Part shown: in pieces, positions 52,101 to 61,611 of the stretch
How the letters are laid out: each line of letters starts with the position of its first letter
Numbering within the stretch: position 1 is the stretch's first letter
DNA from: Variovorax paradoxus
GTDB taxonomy: Bacteria > Pseudomonadota > Gammaproteobacteria > Burkholderiales > Burkholderiaceae_C
Length of the DNA stretch: 64,000 bases
Assembly (NCBI RefSeq): GCF_009498455.1
Contig: NZ_CP045644.1
Span: 1,302,001 to 1,366,000 of the forward strand
Direction: 5' to 3'
Translations under genes and position numbers: made by a program
The notes under the pieces: model-generated
What the model saw: only the letters and a program-made list of their open reading frames with translations
The model's database searches: none
Told to the model about the DNA's origin: nothing

Positions 52101-53021
52101 ATGGCTTTCTCCAGCGACAACGTCGAGGTCTTCCTGGCTGTGATCGACCACGGCTCGTTTTCGGCCGCCGCGCGGGCGCTGCGCAAGGTGCCGTCGGCCG
52201 TGAGCATGGCCATCGCCAACCTCGAGGCCGAGCTGGCGCTGCCGCTGTTTGACCGCAGCGGCCGCGAGCCGCAGCCCACGTCGGCCGCGCGCTCGCTCGA
52301 GCCCCAGGCCCGGCTGCTCGCGGCCCAGTTGCGGCAGTTGCAGGTGCAGGCGCTGGCGCTCACGCAGGGGCTGGAAGACCGGCTCACGCTGGCCATTGCG
52401 CCCGAGCTGCTGGCCGCGCCGTGGAGCGGACCGCTGGCGGCGCTGGCCGACGACTACCCGCTGCTGCAGGTCGAGGTGCTGGCCGCGCCGCAGGCCGATG
52501 CGCTGGCGCTGCTGCACAGCGGCCGGGCGCAGCTTGCGCTGGTGTTCGAGCGGCCCAGCCTCGACGGCCGCGAGGGCTTCCAGGAGGTCGGCAGCGACAC
52601 CATGGTGGCCGTGATGGCGCCCGACCACCCGGTGCTGCGCGCCGCGGCCGGCGAGCGCCTGCGCGAGGAACACCTCACCAACACGCGGCAGATCGTGGTT
52701 GCCGGGCGCGACCTGGGCACCAGCGACCCGCGCTTCGTGTTCGCGCGGCACGTCTGGCGCACCGACAACGCGCTGGCGGCGCTGAGCCTGATCACCGCCG
52801 GACTGGGCTGGGGCTGGCTGCCGCGCAACTTCGCGCGGCCGCATGTGGCGGCCGGCGCGCTGGTCGAGATTCCGTTCGAAAACCTTAGCAACGGGCTCGA
52901 CCTGTGGGTGGACGTGGTGTGGTCGCGCGAACGGCCGCTGGGCCTGGGCGCGCAGCGCTTCGTGGCGCTGATCGCGCGCGACCGGCAGGCGGCGGCCGGC
53001 ATCGCGACGCCGGCCGTGTAA
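52101..53021 (+). CDS. LysR family transcriptional regulator
   Basis: 306 residues. The winged helix (NVEVFLAVIDHGSFSAAARA, VPSAVSMAIANLEAELALPL, FDRSGREPQ) is classical. The effector domain follows with an unusually Ala/Leu-rich composition. The ATG at 52101 is chosen over a TTG at 52074. It probably activates the divergent PACE exporter in response to its substrate (a family pattern); it shares a promoter region with it. Confidence 0.9.
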   Translation: MAFSSDNVEVFLAVIDHGSFSAAARALRKVPSAVSMAIANLEAELALPLFDRSGREPQPTSAARSLEPQARLLAAQLRQLQVQALALTQGLEDRLTLAIAPELLAAPWSGPLAALADDYPLLQVEVLAAPQADALALLHSGRAQLALVFERPSLDGREGFQEVGSDTMVAVMAPDHPVLRAAAGERLREEHLTNTRQIVVAGRDLGTSDPRFVFARHVWRTDNALAALSLITAGLGWGWLPRNFARPHVAAGALVEIPFENLSNGLDLWVDVVWSRERPLGLGAQRFVALIARDRQAAAGIATPAV

Positions 53022-53027
53022 GGCAGG

Positions 53028-53791
53028 TCAGTTCTTGCCGTGGCCGTGCCCACCGCCCCCGCCACCCTTGCCACCACCTCCGTGTGGACGCCCTCCTCCG
53101 CCACCACCGCCGCCCCCACCGGGCCGGCCCCGCCCGGATGCGGATGCGACACGCCCGGCGGTGGTCCGGGCCGGAAGCCCGGCTGCGGACGCGGCGGGCG
53201 GAAGCCAGGGTCGACGGACGGGCGGTAACCCGGTCCACCGGGTGGACGCACACCGGGTCCGTGCGGCGGACGGACCCCAGGCCCGTGCGGCGGACGCACG
53301 CCCTGCCCCGGCGGCCAGGGCCGCGGCTGCCAGGCCGGGCGCACGGGCGGCGGCGGGCGCCAGCCTGCAATCGGTGGCGGCGGTGGCCGCTGGCCCCACC
53401 AGCGCCGGTCGCCGTACCAGGGGCGGTCGCGGTAGTAGTCGGCCCAGTAGCTGCCGATCACGAAAGTCACGATGGGCACGCCGATGACCGCGCCGTAGGT
53501 GGCCAGCGGCACGCGCTGCTGCTGGTAGGCGTAGTCGAGGTTCCTCGACCAGACCCAGCCGCGCCCGCCGTCGGGCAGCACCACGTCGCACCAGCCGTAG
53601 CCGCTGGTGCAGCCGACCACGTCGACCGGCTGGCCCGGCCCGAGCCGTGCCACCAGCGGGTAGTCGCCCGAGGGCCCGGCGCGCATGTTGACCGCGCCGC
53701 GCGTGAAGGCCTGCTGCGCCGCCGCCGCGAGCGGCAGCAGCAAAACGAGCGCGCCCAAGGCGGCGCGACGCAAGAAGGATGTGACGTTCAT
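53028..53791 (-). pseudogene. SH3-domain exported protein with Gly-rich tail, apparently frameshifted
   Basis: The N-terminal frame from 53791 gives a Sec signal (FLRRAALGALVLLLPLAAAA), an SH3b domain (RGAVNMRAGPSGDYPLVARL then DGGRGWVWSRNLDY) and a Pro/Arg/Gly-rich region with three RPPHGPGV-like repeats. That frame then runs ~570 bp antisense through lysR. Another frame instead supplies a natural Gly-rich end, RPHGGGGKGGGGGGHGHGKN, with a stop at 53028. Joining them needs one missing base in the G/C runs around 53117-53141. Sequencing error or a real frameshift are both possible; the N-terminal half is sound. Confidence 0.6.
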
Positions 53792-53870
53792 TGGGTGGCT
53801 CCTGTGCGCGCCAGCGTAGGCGCGGGGCGCGGAGCCGTCAATCAGCCGAAGGCGCGCGCGGCGCCTGGCT

Positions 53871-54917
53871 TCAGGCAGCTTCTTTGTAGAAACCGTTGGT
53901 GTTCAGCAGGCGGCCCTTGGCCGGTGCCACCGCCGCGCCGATCGCCGCGATGTGGTCCGGCGTCGTGCCGCAGCAGCCGCCCACGATGTTCACCAGCCCC
54001 TCGGCCGCGAACTCGTGCAGCAGGCGCGAGGTGACGTCGGGCGTCTCGTCGAAGCCGGTGTCGCTCATCGGGTTGGGCAGGCCGGCATTCGGGTAGCAGC
54101 TGATGTAGGTGTCGCCCGCCACGCGCGCCAGCTCCTGGATGTAGGGGCGCATCAGCGTCGCGCCCAGCGCGCAGTTCAGGCCGATGGCCAGCGGCTGCGC
54201 ATGGCGCACGCTGTGCCAGAAGGCGGTGACGGTCTGGCCGCTGAGGATGCGGCCCGAGGCGTCGGTCACCGTGCCGCTGATGATCAGCGGCAGGCGGTGC
54301 CCGCTGTTGTCGAAGTACTCGTCCACCGCGAACAGCGCGGCCTTGGCGTTGAGCGTGTCGAAGATCGTCTCGACCAGGATCACGTCGGCGCCGCCTTCGA
54401 CGAGCGCTTCGGTCTGCTCGTAGTACGCCGCGCGCAGCGATTCGAAATCGACATTGCGTGCGCCCGGGTCGTTCACGTCGGGGCTGATGCTCGCCGTCTT
54501 GGGCGTCGGGCCGAGGGCGCCGGCCACGAAGCGCGGCTTGTCCGGCGTGCTGTACTTGTCGCAGGCCGCGCGCGCCAGCTTGGCCGACTCGAGGTTCATC
54601 TCGCGCGCCAGGTGGGCCATCTTGTAGTCCTCCTGCGCGATGGTGGTGGCGCCGAAGGTGTTGGTCTCGATGAGGTCGGCGCCGGCCGCGAGGTAGGCCT
54701 CGTGGATGTCGGTGATGACGTCGGGCCGCGTGAGCGACAGCAGCTCGTTGTTGCCCTTCACGTCGCGCTCGAAGTCCTTGAAGCGCTCGCCGCGGTACTG
54801 TTCTTCGGTGAGCTTGAAGCGCTGGATCATCGTGCCCATCGCGCCGTCGAGGATGGCGATGCGTTGGGCGAGGATGCCAGGCAGGGCCTGGCCGCGGGTG
54901 TAGATGACGGGCTTCAT
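53871..54917 (-). CDS. Homocysteine-binding module of split methionine synthase
   Basis: 348 residues. The N-terminal module of MetH as a separate protein: [35 protein letters not shown]-like [16 protein letters not shown], and zinc ligands in GLNCALGA and [10 protein letters not shown]. It brings zinc-bound homocysteine to the cobalamin module encoded at 46560-49322. About 4.5 kb of unrelated genes separates the two halves, and no riboswitch is seen before this one (41-bp gap to hutG). Confidence 0.93.
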   Translation of the reverse strand: MKPVIYTRGQALPGILAQRIAILDGAMGTMIQRFKLTEEQYRGERFKDFERDVKGNNELLSLTRPDVITDIHEAYLAAGADLIETNTFGATTIAQEDYKMAHLAREMNLESAKLARAACDKYSTPDKPRFVAGALGPTPKTASISPDVNDPGARNVDFESLRAAYYEQTEALVEGGADVILVETIFDTLNAKAALFAVDEYFDNSGHRLPLIISGTVTDASGRILSGQTVTAFWHSVRHAQPLAIGLNCALGATLMRPYIQELARVAGDTYISCYPNAGLPNPMSDTGFDETPDVTSRLLHEFAAEGLVNIVGGCCGTTPDHIAAIGAAVAPAKGRLLNTNGFYKEAA

Positions 54918-54958
54918 AGACCCCGATTGTAGAAACCGGGGCCCGGCCCTGATGCCCG

Positions 54959-55786
54959 TCAGCCCTTTCGCTGACCCTCGACGAAGGCCAGCACCGCTTC
55001 CAGCATCCGGCGCACATGCGGCTTCACGCCCGCCGCCACGTCGGGCAGGTAGTCGAAGGGCAGCGCTTCCTGCATGTAGCTCGACTGCGTCATCTCCAGC
55101 TGCACCGCGTGCACGCCGCCGGCCGGGTTGCCGTACTGGCGCGTGATGTGGCCGCCCTTGAAGCGGCCGTTGAGCACGCCGGTGTAGCCCGGCGCCGATT
55201 CGGCGATGCCGCGCAGCGTGGCGGCCAGCGCGGGGTCGCAGCTCTTGCCGTCGGCGGTGCCCAGGTTCAGGTCGGGCAGCTTGCCTTCGAAGAAGCGCGG
55301 CAGCACGGAGCGGATCGAGTGCGCATCCCACAGCGCGACGGTGCCGTGCGCGGCCGTGAGGCGGTCGAGCTCGGCCTGCAGTTGCTGGTGATAGGGGCGC
55401 CAGACGGCGTCGCGGCGTTCGGCGATCTCGGCGTCGGACGGGTGCTCGCCGGTGTTCGCGTAGACCGGCGTGTCGTCGAAGGTGTCGACCGGGCACAGGC
55501 CGGTGACGCTCTGGCCCGGGTACAGGCTGGCGCCGTCCGGCGGACGGTTCAGGTCGACCACGTAGCGCGAGTGCGTGGCCACGAGCACCGAGGCGCCGAG
55601 TGCATCGGCAAAGTCGTAGAGCTGTTCGAGGTGCCAGTCGGTGTCGGGCACGTGGCGTGCCTCGTCGGTGAAGCGCGCGGCCAGCGCGGGCGGCACATGC
55701 GTGCCGACGTGCGGCATCGAGATCAGCAGCGGGCGCGTGCCCTGGCGAAAGCGGAACGCCGGTTCGGTGGTGGTGAAGAGAGCCAT
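54959..55786 (-). CDS. hutG: N-formylglutamate deformylase (N-formylglutamate amidohydrolase)
   Basis: 275 residues. Family features are [50 protein letters not shown] and [15 protein letters not shown]. It hydrolyses N-formylglutamate to glutamate and formate, last step of the five-enzyme histidine route (HutF/HutG branch). It lies 10 bp after hutF. Confidence 0.93.
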   Translation of the reverse strand: MALFTTTEPAFRFRQGTRPLLISMPHVGTHVPPALAARFTDEARHVPDTDWHLEQLYDFADALGASVLVATHSRYVVDLNRPPDGASLYPGQSVTGLCPVDTFDDTPVYANTGEHPSDAEIAERRDAVWRPYHQQLQAELDRLTAAHGTVALWDAHSIRSVLPRFFEGKLPDLNLGTADGKSCDPALAATLRGIAESAPGYTGVLNGRFKGGHITRQYGNPAGGVHAVQLEMTQSSYMQEALPFDYLPDVAAGVKPHVRRMLEAVLAFVEGQRKG

Positions 55787-55796
55787 GGGTGAATTC

Positions 55797-57248
55797 TCAG
55801 TCTTGCAGAAGGTGGGTGCGTGCCGCCACGAAGGCGGAAGCCGCGCTGTCGTGCAGCGCGTGGCGGCCGGCCGTGACGCGCGCGCGGCCCGCCACCCAGA
55901 CCGCGTCGACGGCCGAGGTGCGGTGGCTTGCAAACACATGGGCCGAGAGCATGTCGGGGGCCGACAGGCCCCGCAGCGCGAGGTGGTTGGCATCGAGCAC
56001 GACGAAGTCGGCCTGCTGCCCCGCGGCCAGCCCGCCGACCGTGCGGCCCGCCGCCTGCGCCCCGCCCTGCACGGCTTCGAGCGTGAGCGCGGTGGCCACG
56101 TGCGGCTGCGCTGCGCTGGCGCCGACGTTGCGCTGGCGCCTGGCGAAACGCTGGCTGTATTCGAGCATCAGCAGTTCTTCGGCCGCGTTGACGCTGGCGT
56201 GGCTGTCGGAGCCCACGCCCCAGGCGCCGCCGTGGCTGCGCCAGCGCGCGAAGTCGAAGATGCCGTCGCCGAGGTTGGCTTCGGTCGTCGGGCACAGGCC
56301 CGCGACCGCGCCGCTGCGTGCGGCGTATTCGTACTCGGCGTCGTTCATGTGCGTGGCGTGCACGAGGCACCAGCGCGCATCGACGCTCGCGTGGTCGAGC
56401 AGCCATTCGACCGGGCGCAGGCCGCTCCACTCCACGCAGTCGTCCACTTCCTTCGTCTGCTCGGCGATGTGGATATGGACCGGCGCGGTGCGGTCGATGG
56501 CGTCGAGGCCGGCGAGTGCCTCGCGCAGCGCTTCGGGCGGCACGGCGCGCAGCGAATGCGGCGCCAGGCCCAGGCGCGCGCCCTGCGCGTCGCAGTCGGG
56601 CTTGAGCGTGTCGAGCAGGCGCAGCATCGACTCGGTCGAGCGGATGAAGCGGCGCTGCCCGTCGGTGGGCGGCTGGTCGCCGAAGCCGCTGGTCTGGTAG
56701 AGCACCGGCAGCAGCGTGAAGCCGATGCCGGTGTTGTGCGCGGCGCGCAGCAGCGCGCGGCTCAGCGCCGCGTCGTCGGCGTAGGGGCGGCCATCGGTGT
56801 CGTGGTGCACGTACTGGAACTCACACACGCTGGTGTAGCCCGCCTCAAGCATCTCGGCGTAGAGCCAGGTCGCGATGGCTTCCATGTGCTGCGGGCCGAG
56901 GCGCGCGGCAAAGCGGTACATCAGCGTGCGCCAGCTCCAGAAACTGTCCTGCTGCTCGGCGCGGTGCTCGGTGAGGCCCGCGAAGGCGCGCTGGAAGGCA
57001 TGCGAATGCAGGTTGGGCATGCCGGGGATCACCGGGCCGGTCGCCACTTGCACACCAGCGGGTGGTTGCGTGGCGGACTGGACCTGCGTGAGCTGGCCGG
57101 CGTCATTCCACGACAGCAGGACGTTCTTCGTCCACCCCGCGGGCAGCAGCGCATCGGCTGCGAAAAGTGTTTGTCTTGCGCCCTCTCCCTCTGGGAGAGG
57201 GTTGGGGTGAGGGCTGTCGGCCTTCGATATCACTGTCGTCGTATTCAT
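55797..57248 (-). CDS. hutF: Formimidoylglutamate deiminase
   Basis: 483 residues, amidohydrolase family: metal site [18 protein letters not shown], then [22 protein letters not shown] and [11 protein letters not shown]. It deiminates N-formimino-glutamate to N-formylglutamate. Homologues start around DALLPAGW; the first ~27 residues here ([20 protein letters not shown] and on) are encoded by repeat element R6, a repeat-derived N-terminal extension. The ATG overlaps the hutI stop by 4 bp inside the element. Confidence 0.92.
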   Translation of the reverse strand: MNTTTVISKADSPHPNPLPEGEGARQTLFAADALLPAGWTKNVLLSWNDAGQLTQVQSATQPPAGVQVATGPVIPGMPNLHSHAFQRAFAGLTEHRAEQQDSFWSWRTLMYRFAARLGPQHMEAIATWLYAEMLEAGYTSVCEFQYVHHDTDGRPYADDAALSRALLRAAHNTGIGFTLLPVLYQTSGFGDQPPTDGQRRFIRSTESMLRLLDTLKPDCDAQGARLGLAPHSLRAVPPEALREALAGLDAIDRTAPVHIHIAEQTKEVDDCVEWSGLRPVEWLLDHASVDARWCLVHATHMNDAEYEYAARSGAVAGLCPTTEANLGDGIFDFARWRSHGGAWGVGSDSHASVNAAEELLMLEYSQRFARRQRNVGASAAQPHVATALTLEAVQGGAQAAGRTVGGLAAGQQADFVVLDANHLALRGLSAPDMLSAHVFASHRTSAVDAVWVAGRARVTAGRHALHDSAASAFVAARTHLLQD

Positions 57249-57290
57249 GGCCGCTGGCCCTCACCCTGCCCTCTCCCAGAGGGAGAGGGG
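57181..57290. repeat. Palindromic extragenic element R6 (subtype A) spanning the hutI/hutF junction
   Basis: Arms CCCTCTCCCTCTGGGAGAGG plus GTTGGGGTGAGGGC and GGCCCTCACCCTGCCCTCTC plus CCAGAGGGAGAGGGG. The hutI stop and hutF start (57245-57248) lie in its centre; one arm encodes [13 protein letters not shown] in HutF and the other [13 protein letters not shown] in HutI. Confidence 0.88.
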
Positions 57291-58537
57291 AAAGAAATAC
57301 AAATACGGCCCTGGCGCACCGCGGTGCGCAGTGGACGTTGACCGAACCAGTAGGCCAGCTCGGCCGCTTCGCGCACGTTCCACAGCACGAAGTTGGCGGG
57401 CAAGCCGGGCGCGATGGCGCCGTGCGTGGCCTGCAGGCCCAGCGCGCGCGCGGCGTGCACGGTGACGCCGGCCAGCGCCTCGGGCACGGTGAGGCGGAAC
57501 AGCGTGCAGGCCATGTTGACCATCAGCAGCAGGCTCAGCGTCGGCGAGGTGCCGGGGTTGTGGTCGGTCGACACGGCCATCGGCACGCCCGCGGCGCGCA
57601 GCGCGTCGATGGGCGGCAGGTGCGTGTCGCGCAGCGTGTAGTAGGCGCCGGGCAGCAGCACGGCCACGGTGCCCGACTGGCGCATGGCCGCGATGCCGTC
57701 GGCCGACAGGTGCTCGATGTGGTCGCACGACAGCGCGCCGTAGCGCGCGGCGAGCGCGGCGCCGCCCATGTCCGAGAGTTGCTCGGCATGCAGCTTGACT
57801 GGCAGTCCCAGCGCCTGGGCGGCTTTGAAAACCTGCTCGGTTTCCGCGAGCGAGAAGGCGATGCGTTCGCAGAACACATCGACCGCATCGACCAGCCCTT
57901 CGGCCGCGAGCGCGGGCAGCATCTCTTTGCAGACGAGGTCGATGTAGTCGCCGCTGCGGCCCGCGTATTCCGGCGGCAGCGCGTGCGCGCCGAGAAAGGT
58001 GGTGCGCACGGTGACACCGTAGGCCTCGCCCAGGCGCCGCGCCACGCGCAGCTGCTTGCGCTCGTGTTCGAGCGCGAGGCCGTAGCCCGACTTGATCTCG
58101 ATGGCGCAGACGCCGTCGGCCAGCAGCTGTTCGAGGCGCGATGCGGCCTGTGCGAACAGCGTGTCCTCGTCGGCCTCGCGCGTGGCGCGCACCGATGAGA
58201 CGATGCCGCCGCCGGCCTTCGCCACTTCTTCGTACGTGGCGCCCGCGAGCCGCATCGCGAACTCGTTGGCACGCTGGCCGCCGTAGACCAGGTGCGTGTG
58301 GCAATCGACAAGGCCAGGCGTGACGAGCGCGCCGCCGCCGTCGTGCGGCGCGAGCCCCGCGAACTCGGCGGGCAGATCGGCGCGCGCACCGACCCAGCGG
58401 ATCGTGCCCTGCGCGACCACGAGGGCGGCTTCGGCATCGGGCGCCAAGCTCAGGCCAGGCGCCGCACCGGGTGCGAGGCGCAGGCCGGTCCAGAGGCCGT
58501 CGGCCGAGGGGAATTCGCTGGGGGGTTTCATCGTCAT
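57245..58537 (-). CDS. hutI: Imidazolonepropionase
   Basis: 430 residues. Amidohydrolase motifs [48 protein letters not shown] and [10 protein letters not shown] are intact. It opens the imidazolone ring to formiminoglutamate. The final ~17 residues are repeat-encoded (R6), beyond the normal family end near [10 protein letters not shown] second Met at codon 3 is an alternative start. Confidence 0.94.
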   Translation of the reverse strand: MTMKPPSEFPSADGLWTGLRLAPGAAPGLSLAPDAEAALVVAQGTIRWVGARADLPAEFAGLAPHDGGGALVTPGLVDCHTHLVYGGQRANEFAMRLAGATYEEVAKAGGGIVSSVRATREADEDTLFAQAASRLEQLLADGVCAIEIKSGYGLALEHERKQLRVARRLGEAYGVTVRTTFLGAHALPPEYAGRSGDYIDLVCKEMLPALAAEGLVDAVDVFCERIAFSLAETEQVFKAAQALGLPVKLHAEQLSDMGGAALAARYGALSCDHIEHLSADGIAAMRQSGTVAVLLPGAYYTLRDTHLPPIDALRAAGVPMAVSTDHNPGTSPTLSLLLMVNMACTLFRLTVPEALAGVTVHAARALGLQATHGAIAPGLPANFVLWNVREAAELAYWFGQRPLRTAVRQGRICISFPSPSGRGQGEGQRP

Positions 58538-58558
58538 CTCTTTGTGTCCTTTCGCCGG

Positions 58559-59134
58559 TCAGCCGGGCACGAAGCGCACGGCCACGAGCCGCGCGTCTTC
58601 ACTGCCCGGTGCGGCTTGCCACGCTTGCGCGTGATCGGTCCAGCACAGGCCTTCGCCTTCAGCCAGGGCTTCGTCGTCATTCAAGCGCCAATCGCCACGC
58701 AACGCCAGCAGCACGCCGTGCGCCGCGGGCGCGATGTCGACGGCATGGTCCAGCACCTGCACGTCGGCGCGCCACTGGCCGCCGCGCGTCATCACGTTGA
58801 AGTCGTTCGAGGCGCCGCCGAGCAGCGTGCAGTCGATCGGGTCGTCACCGGAAAAGGCGAAGGGCCGGTGCGGCACGTCGAGCCGGTGCGACACGCGGCC
58901 GTCGTGCGTGAAGAGGCGCACGCCGTCGCCTTCGAGCAGCATGATCTGGCGGTCGACACCGGGGAACACCGAGAACGGGCCGGGCGACGCGATGGTCGCG
59001 ATGCTCACGCGCCAGCCGAAGCTGTCGAGCCCCGCACCTGGCGGCCAGCTGGCGATTTCCTGCGTGGTGCCGCCGCCGTTTTTCCAGGGCGTGGCGCGCA
59101 GGGTGGCACGGGAAAAGCGTTGCACGCCGGTCAT
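58559..59134 (-). CDS. hutD: HutD family protein
   Basis: 191 residues, cupin-like HutD: RATPWKNGGGTTQEIASWPP is the family hallmark, followed by FGWRVSIATIASPGPFSVFP. The protein is linked genetically to histidine utilisation and thought to limit or sense pathway intermediates; its activity is not settled. The ribosome site AAGGAG two bases before the ATG region comes from the end of repeat R7. Confidence 0.9.
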   Translation of the reverse strand: MTGVQRFSRATLRATPWKNGGGTTQEIASWPPGAGLDSFGWRVSIATIASPGPFSVFPGVDRQIMLLEGDGVRLFTHDGRVSHRLDVPHRPFAFSGDDPIDCTLLGGASNDFNVMTRGGQWRADVQVLDHAVDIAPAAHGVLLALRGDWRLNDDEALAEGEGLCWTDHAQAWQAAPGSEDARLVAVRFVPG

Positions 59135-59135
59135 T

Positions 59136-59243
59136 GCTCCTTCCCCCTCTGGGGGAAGGTTGGGATGGGGGCAGCGCCCAACGAGCGCCGCGCTTGGATC
59201 AAGGCCGTCGTGCCCCACCCCTGCCCTCCCCAGAGGGAGGGAG
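59136..59243. repeat. Palindromic extragenic element R7 (subtype B)
   Basis: Arms GCTCCTTCCCCCTCTGGGGG plus AAGGTTGGGATGGGGGC and GCCCCACCCCTGCCCTCCCC plus AGAGGGAGGGAG. It fills the gap between the ABC permease and hutD genes, and its terminal GGGGGAAGGAGCA abuts the hutD ATG, acting as its ribosome site. Confidence 0.85.
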
Positions 59244-59259
59244 AAAACAGCGAAGCCAC

Positions 59260-59928
59260 TCATCGCATCAACCCGCCCTGGCGCAGCTTCTGCTCGAAGT
59301 GCCGCAGGATCAAGGTCATCGTGCCCGTGAGCACGAAGTACACGACCGCAATCGCCAGGTACACCTCCAGCGAGCGGTACGACACGCTGATGATCTTCTG
59401 GCCTTCGTGCATCACGTCATGGATGGTCAGCAGCGAGACCAGCGCCGAGTTCTTGATGAGCGCGATGAACTCGTTGCCCAGCGGCGGAATCATGCGCACC
59501 ACGGCCTGCGGCAACACGATCTGGCGCATCGCCACGCCGGGCGTCATGCCCAGCGATTGCGCGGCCAGGGTCTGGCCCTTGTCGATCGACTGGATCGCGC
59601 CGCGCACGATCTCCGACACGTAGGCGCCCGAGTACACGCCGAGCCCCAGCACACCGCACAAGAAGGCCGGCAGCAGGATGCCGAAGTGCGGCAGGCCGAA
59701 GAACAGGATGAACAGCTGCACCAGCAGCGGCGTGCCGCGAATGGCCGCCACGTAGGCGGTGCACACGCCGTAGATCCAGCGCCGCTTCGGGTTCAGCCGG
59801 CCGATGCCGACCAGCAGGCCCAGCACGCAACCGAGCGCCAGCGCGCAGGCGGTGATTTCCACCGTGACCAGCGCGCCGCGCAGCAGGTCGGGCCAGCCCT
59901 GCCAGACGGGCGAGAAATCGAGATCCAT
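59260..59928 (-). CDS. Polar amino-acid ABC transporter permease (HisM/GlnP type)
   Basis: 222 residues with five membrane helices. The N-terminal segment DLLRGALVTVEITACALALG and the EAA-loop region QSLGMTPGVAMRQIVLPQAV are typical of the PAAT family. Between hutD and the binding protein it is likely the histidine or urocanate importer. No cognate ATPase gene lies in the window. Confidence 0.9.
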   Translation of the reverse strand: MDLDFSPVWQGWPDLLRGALVTVEITACALALGCVLGLLVGIGRLNPKRRWIYGVCTAYVAAIRGTPLLVQLFILFFGLPHFGILLPAFLCGVLGLGVYSGAYVSEIVRGAIQSIDKGQTLAAQSLGMTPGVAMRQIVLPQAVVRMIPPLGNEFIALIKNSALVSLLTIHDVMHEGQKIISVSYRSLEVYLAIAVVYFVLTGTMTLILRHFEQKLRQGGLMR

Positions 59929-59935
59929 GGTCCGC

Positions 59936-60688
59936 TTACTTGGCGTTGGCGCTGAACCACTTTTTGACGATGGCCGCGTAGGTGCCGTCGGCCTTGAGCT
60001 TCTCGATCGCGCCGTTCACGGCCTTGGTGAGCTCGGGCGTGTCCTTGCGGATGGCCATGCCGTATTCCTCGGTGGTGATCTGCTCGTCGAGCACCTTCAG
60101 GCCGCCGCGCGTGCGCACGTACTGGAAGGCGGCGGGCTTGCCGGTGACGGCGGCGTCGGCGCGGCCGATGTCCACGAGGTTGAACATCTCCTGGTTCTTC
60201 TCGACTTCCAGCAGCTGCACCTGCGGGAATTTTTCCTTCGTGTACGACACGGACTTGGTGCCCACCTGCACGCTGACCTTCTTGCCGTTGATGTCGGCCG
60301 GCTTCTTGATGGTCGTGTTGTTGTCCTTCACCATGACCACGAGGCCGCCGGCGTAGTACGGCACGGTGAAGTCGACGACCTTCTTGCGCTCGTCGGTGAT
60401 GTAGATGCCCGACACGGCCATGTCGAAGCGCTTCGAGATGAGGCCCGGCACGAGGCCCTTGAAGTCGATGTCGATCCACTCGATCTTGCGGCCCAGCGTC
60501 TTGCCGATGGCCTCGACCAGCTCGACGTCGAAGCCGGTGCGCTTGCCGTTTTCCACGAACTCCATCGGCGGGAAGGTGGCGTCGGTGGCCACGCGCAGCG
60601 GCTCGCCCTGGGCGTGTGCAGCGCCAGCGAAACCGAAGAAGGCGAGGCCGGACAGGGCGGCGGCGACGAGGGTGCGACGGGTGTTCAT
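59936..60688 (-). CDS. Polar amino-acid ABC transporter substrate-binding protein
   Basis: 250 residues with a Sec signal (MNTRRTLVAAALSGLAFFGF, cleavage after AHA near 25), then family 3 solute-binding features: LRVATDATFPPMEFVENGKR, TGFDVELVEAIGKTLG, FDMAVSGIYITDERKKVVDF. It lies 7 bp before the permease. Histidine is the probable ligand by context. Confidence 0.9.
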   Translation of the reverse strand: MNTRRTLVAAALSGLAFFGFAGAAHAQGEPLRVATDATFPPMEFVENGKRTGFDVELVEAIGKTLGRKIEWIDIDFKGLVPGLISKRFDMAVSGIYITDERKKVVDFTVPYYAGGLVVMVKDNNTTIKKPADINGKKVSVQVGTKSVSYTKEKFPQVQLLEVEKNQEMFNLVDIGRADAAVTGKPAAFQYVRTRGGLKVLDEQITTEEYGMAIRKDTPELTKAVNGAIEKLKADGTYAAIVKKWFSANAK

Positions 60689-60741
60689 GAGAGGGCTTTC
60701 GTGGAGGTGAGGGAGAAGGGAGAAAAGAAAAAACGGTGCGG

Positions 60742-61476
60742 CTACTGCAGTGCGCGCGAGATGCGGGCCGCCGTGACGACGGTCATGTGGACCAATGCAG
60801 CTTCCATGCCTTCGACGCGCGTGAGCGGCGCCATCAGCGTGATCGCGCCGCGCAGCCGACGGCCCGCGGCCAGCACCGGTGCGCTCGCGCCCCAGACGCC
60901 GGCATCGACCTCGCCGTGCGTGACGGCATGGCCGGCGGCGCGGATGGTGTCGAGTTCGGCGGCGCGCTCGGCGCGGCGTTCGGGGGCTTCGTCGAGACCG
61001 TCGAGCAGCAGGTCGCGCGCATCGTCGGGCGCATGCGCCAGCAGGCACTTGGCGCTGGCGCCGTCGCGCGCGGGCACGCTGCGGCCGCGGTCGAAGGAGC
61101 AGCGCAGCGACTGTTCGCTGTCGATCATCTCCAGGCACACGACGCGGTCGTTCACGAGGGTGACGAGCGCCACGCTCTCGTGGCTCTGCTGCGCCAGCAC
61201 GCGCATGTCGGCGCGCGCGGCCATTACGAGGTCGGAGTTGCCGTCGAAGCCGCTGGCCAGCTGCACGCTGACGGGCCCCGGCGAGTAGCGGCCTTCGGAC
61301 TCCATCACGAAGCCCCAGCGGCGCAAGGTGGCGACCTGCCGGTACAGCGTGCTCTGCGACAGGCCCGTGGCCTGCACGAGCTCGGCCGCCGTCATCGCCG
61401 CCTTGCTTTGCGCCAGCACCGACAGCACGAACAGCGCGCGGTCGTTGTGGGCAGGAGCGTCAAGGGGGGTCGTCAT
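60742..61476 (-). CDS. IclR family transcriptional regulator
   Basis: 244 residues. The N-terminal winged helix (ALFVLSVLAQSKAAMTAAEL, TGLSQSTLYRQVATLRRWGF) is followed by an IclR effector domain (ESVALVTLVNDRVVCLEMID, RDGASAKCLLAH, GVWGASAPVLA). It takes the place usually held by the GntR-type HutC in hut clusters. An ATG at 61476 is used; a TTG at 61485 is the alternative. A palindrome 77 bp upstream is a candidate operator. Confidence 0.88.
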   Translation of the reverse strand: MTTPLDAPAHNDRALFVLSVLAQSKAAMTAAELVQATGLSQSTLYRQVATLRRWGFVMESEGRYSPGPVSVQLASGFDGNSDLVMAARADMRVLAQQSHESVALVTLVNDRVVCLEMIDSEQSLRCSFDRGRSVPARDGASAKCLLAHAPDDARDLLLDGLDEAPERRAERAAELDTIRAAGHAVTHGEVDAGVWGASAPVLAAGRRLRGAITLMAPLTRVEGMEAALVHMTVVTAARISRALQ

Positions 61477-61552
61477 CGGGGGCAATCGCTGGGCGGTCGA
61501 AAGTGGATGCGGCGTGCAGTATCTTGCTCGCCGTTCTCACGTCCAAGCCCGA

Positions 61553-61571
61553 ATTCCCACGCGATGGGAAT
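61553..61571. promoter_or_regulatory. Inverted repeat ATTCCCA-N5-TGGGAAT, candidate IclR operator
   Basis: Perfect 7-bp arms with a 5-bp spacer in the 135-bp gap between the PhyH gene and iclR. Size and symmetry match IclR-type sites. No T tract follows it on the minus strand, which argues against a terminator. Confidence 0.5.
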
Positions 61572-61611
61572 GAGCGCGTTTTTTCTTTCTACCTTCGTCT
61601 TACCCGGGGCA

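Noticed and set aside
52454..53027. C-terminal extension of the SH3 protein through lysR antisense
   Set aside because: Low-complexity text opposite a well-conserved LysR; the Gly-rich alternative frame ending at 53028 is far more natural.
61553..61571. Terminator for the PhyH gene
   Set aside because: No T tract follows on the minus strand and the arms are only 7 bp with a symmetric spacer, which fits an operator better.
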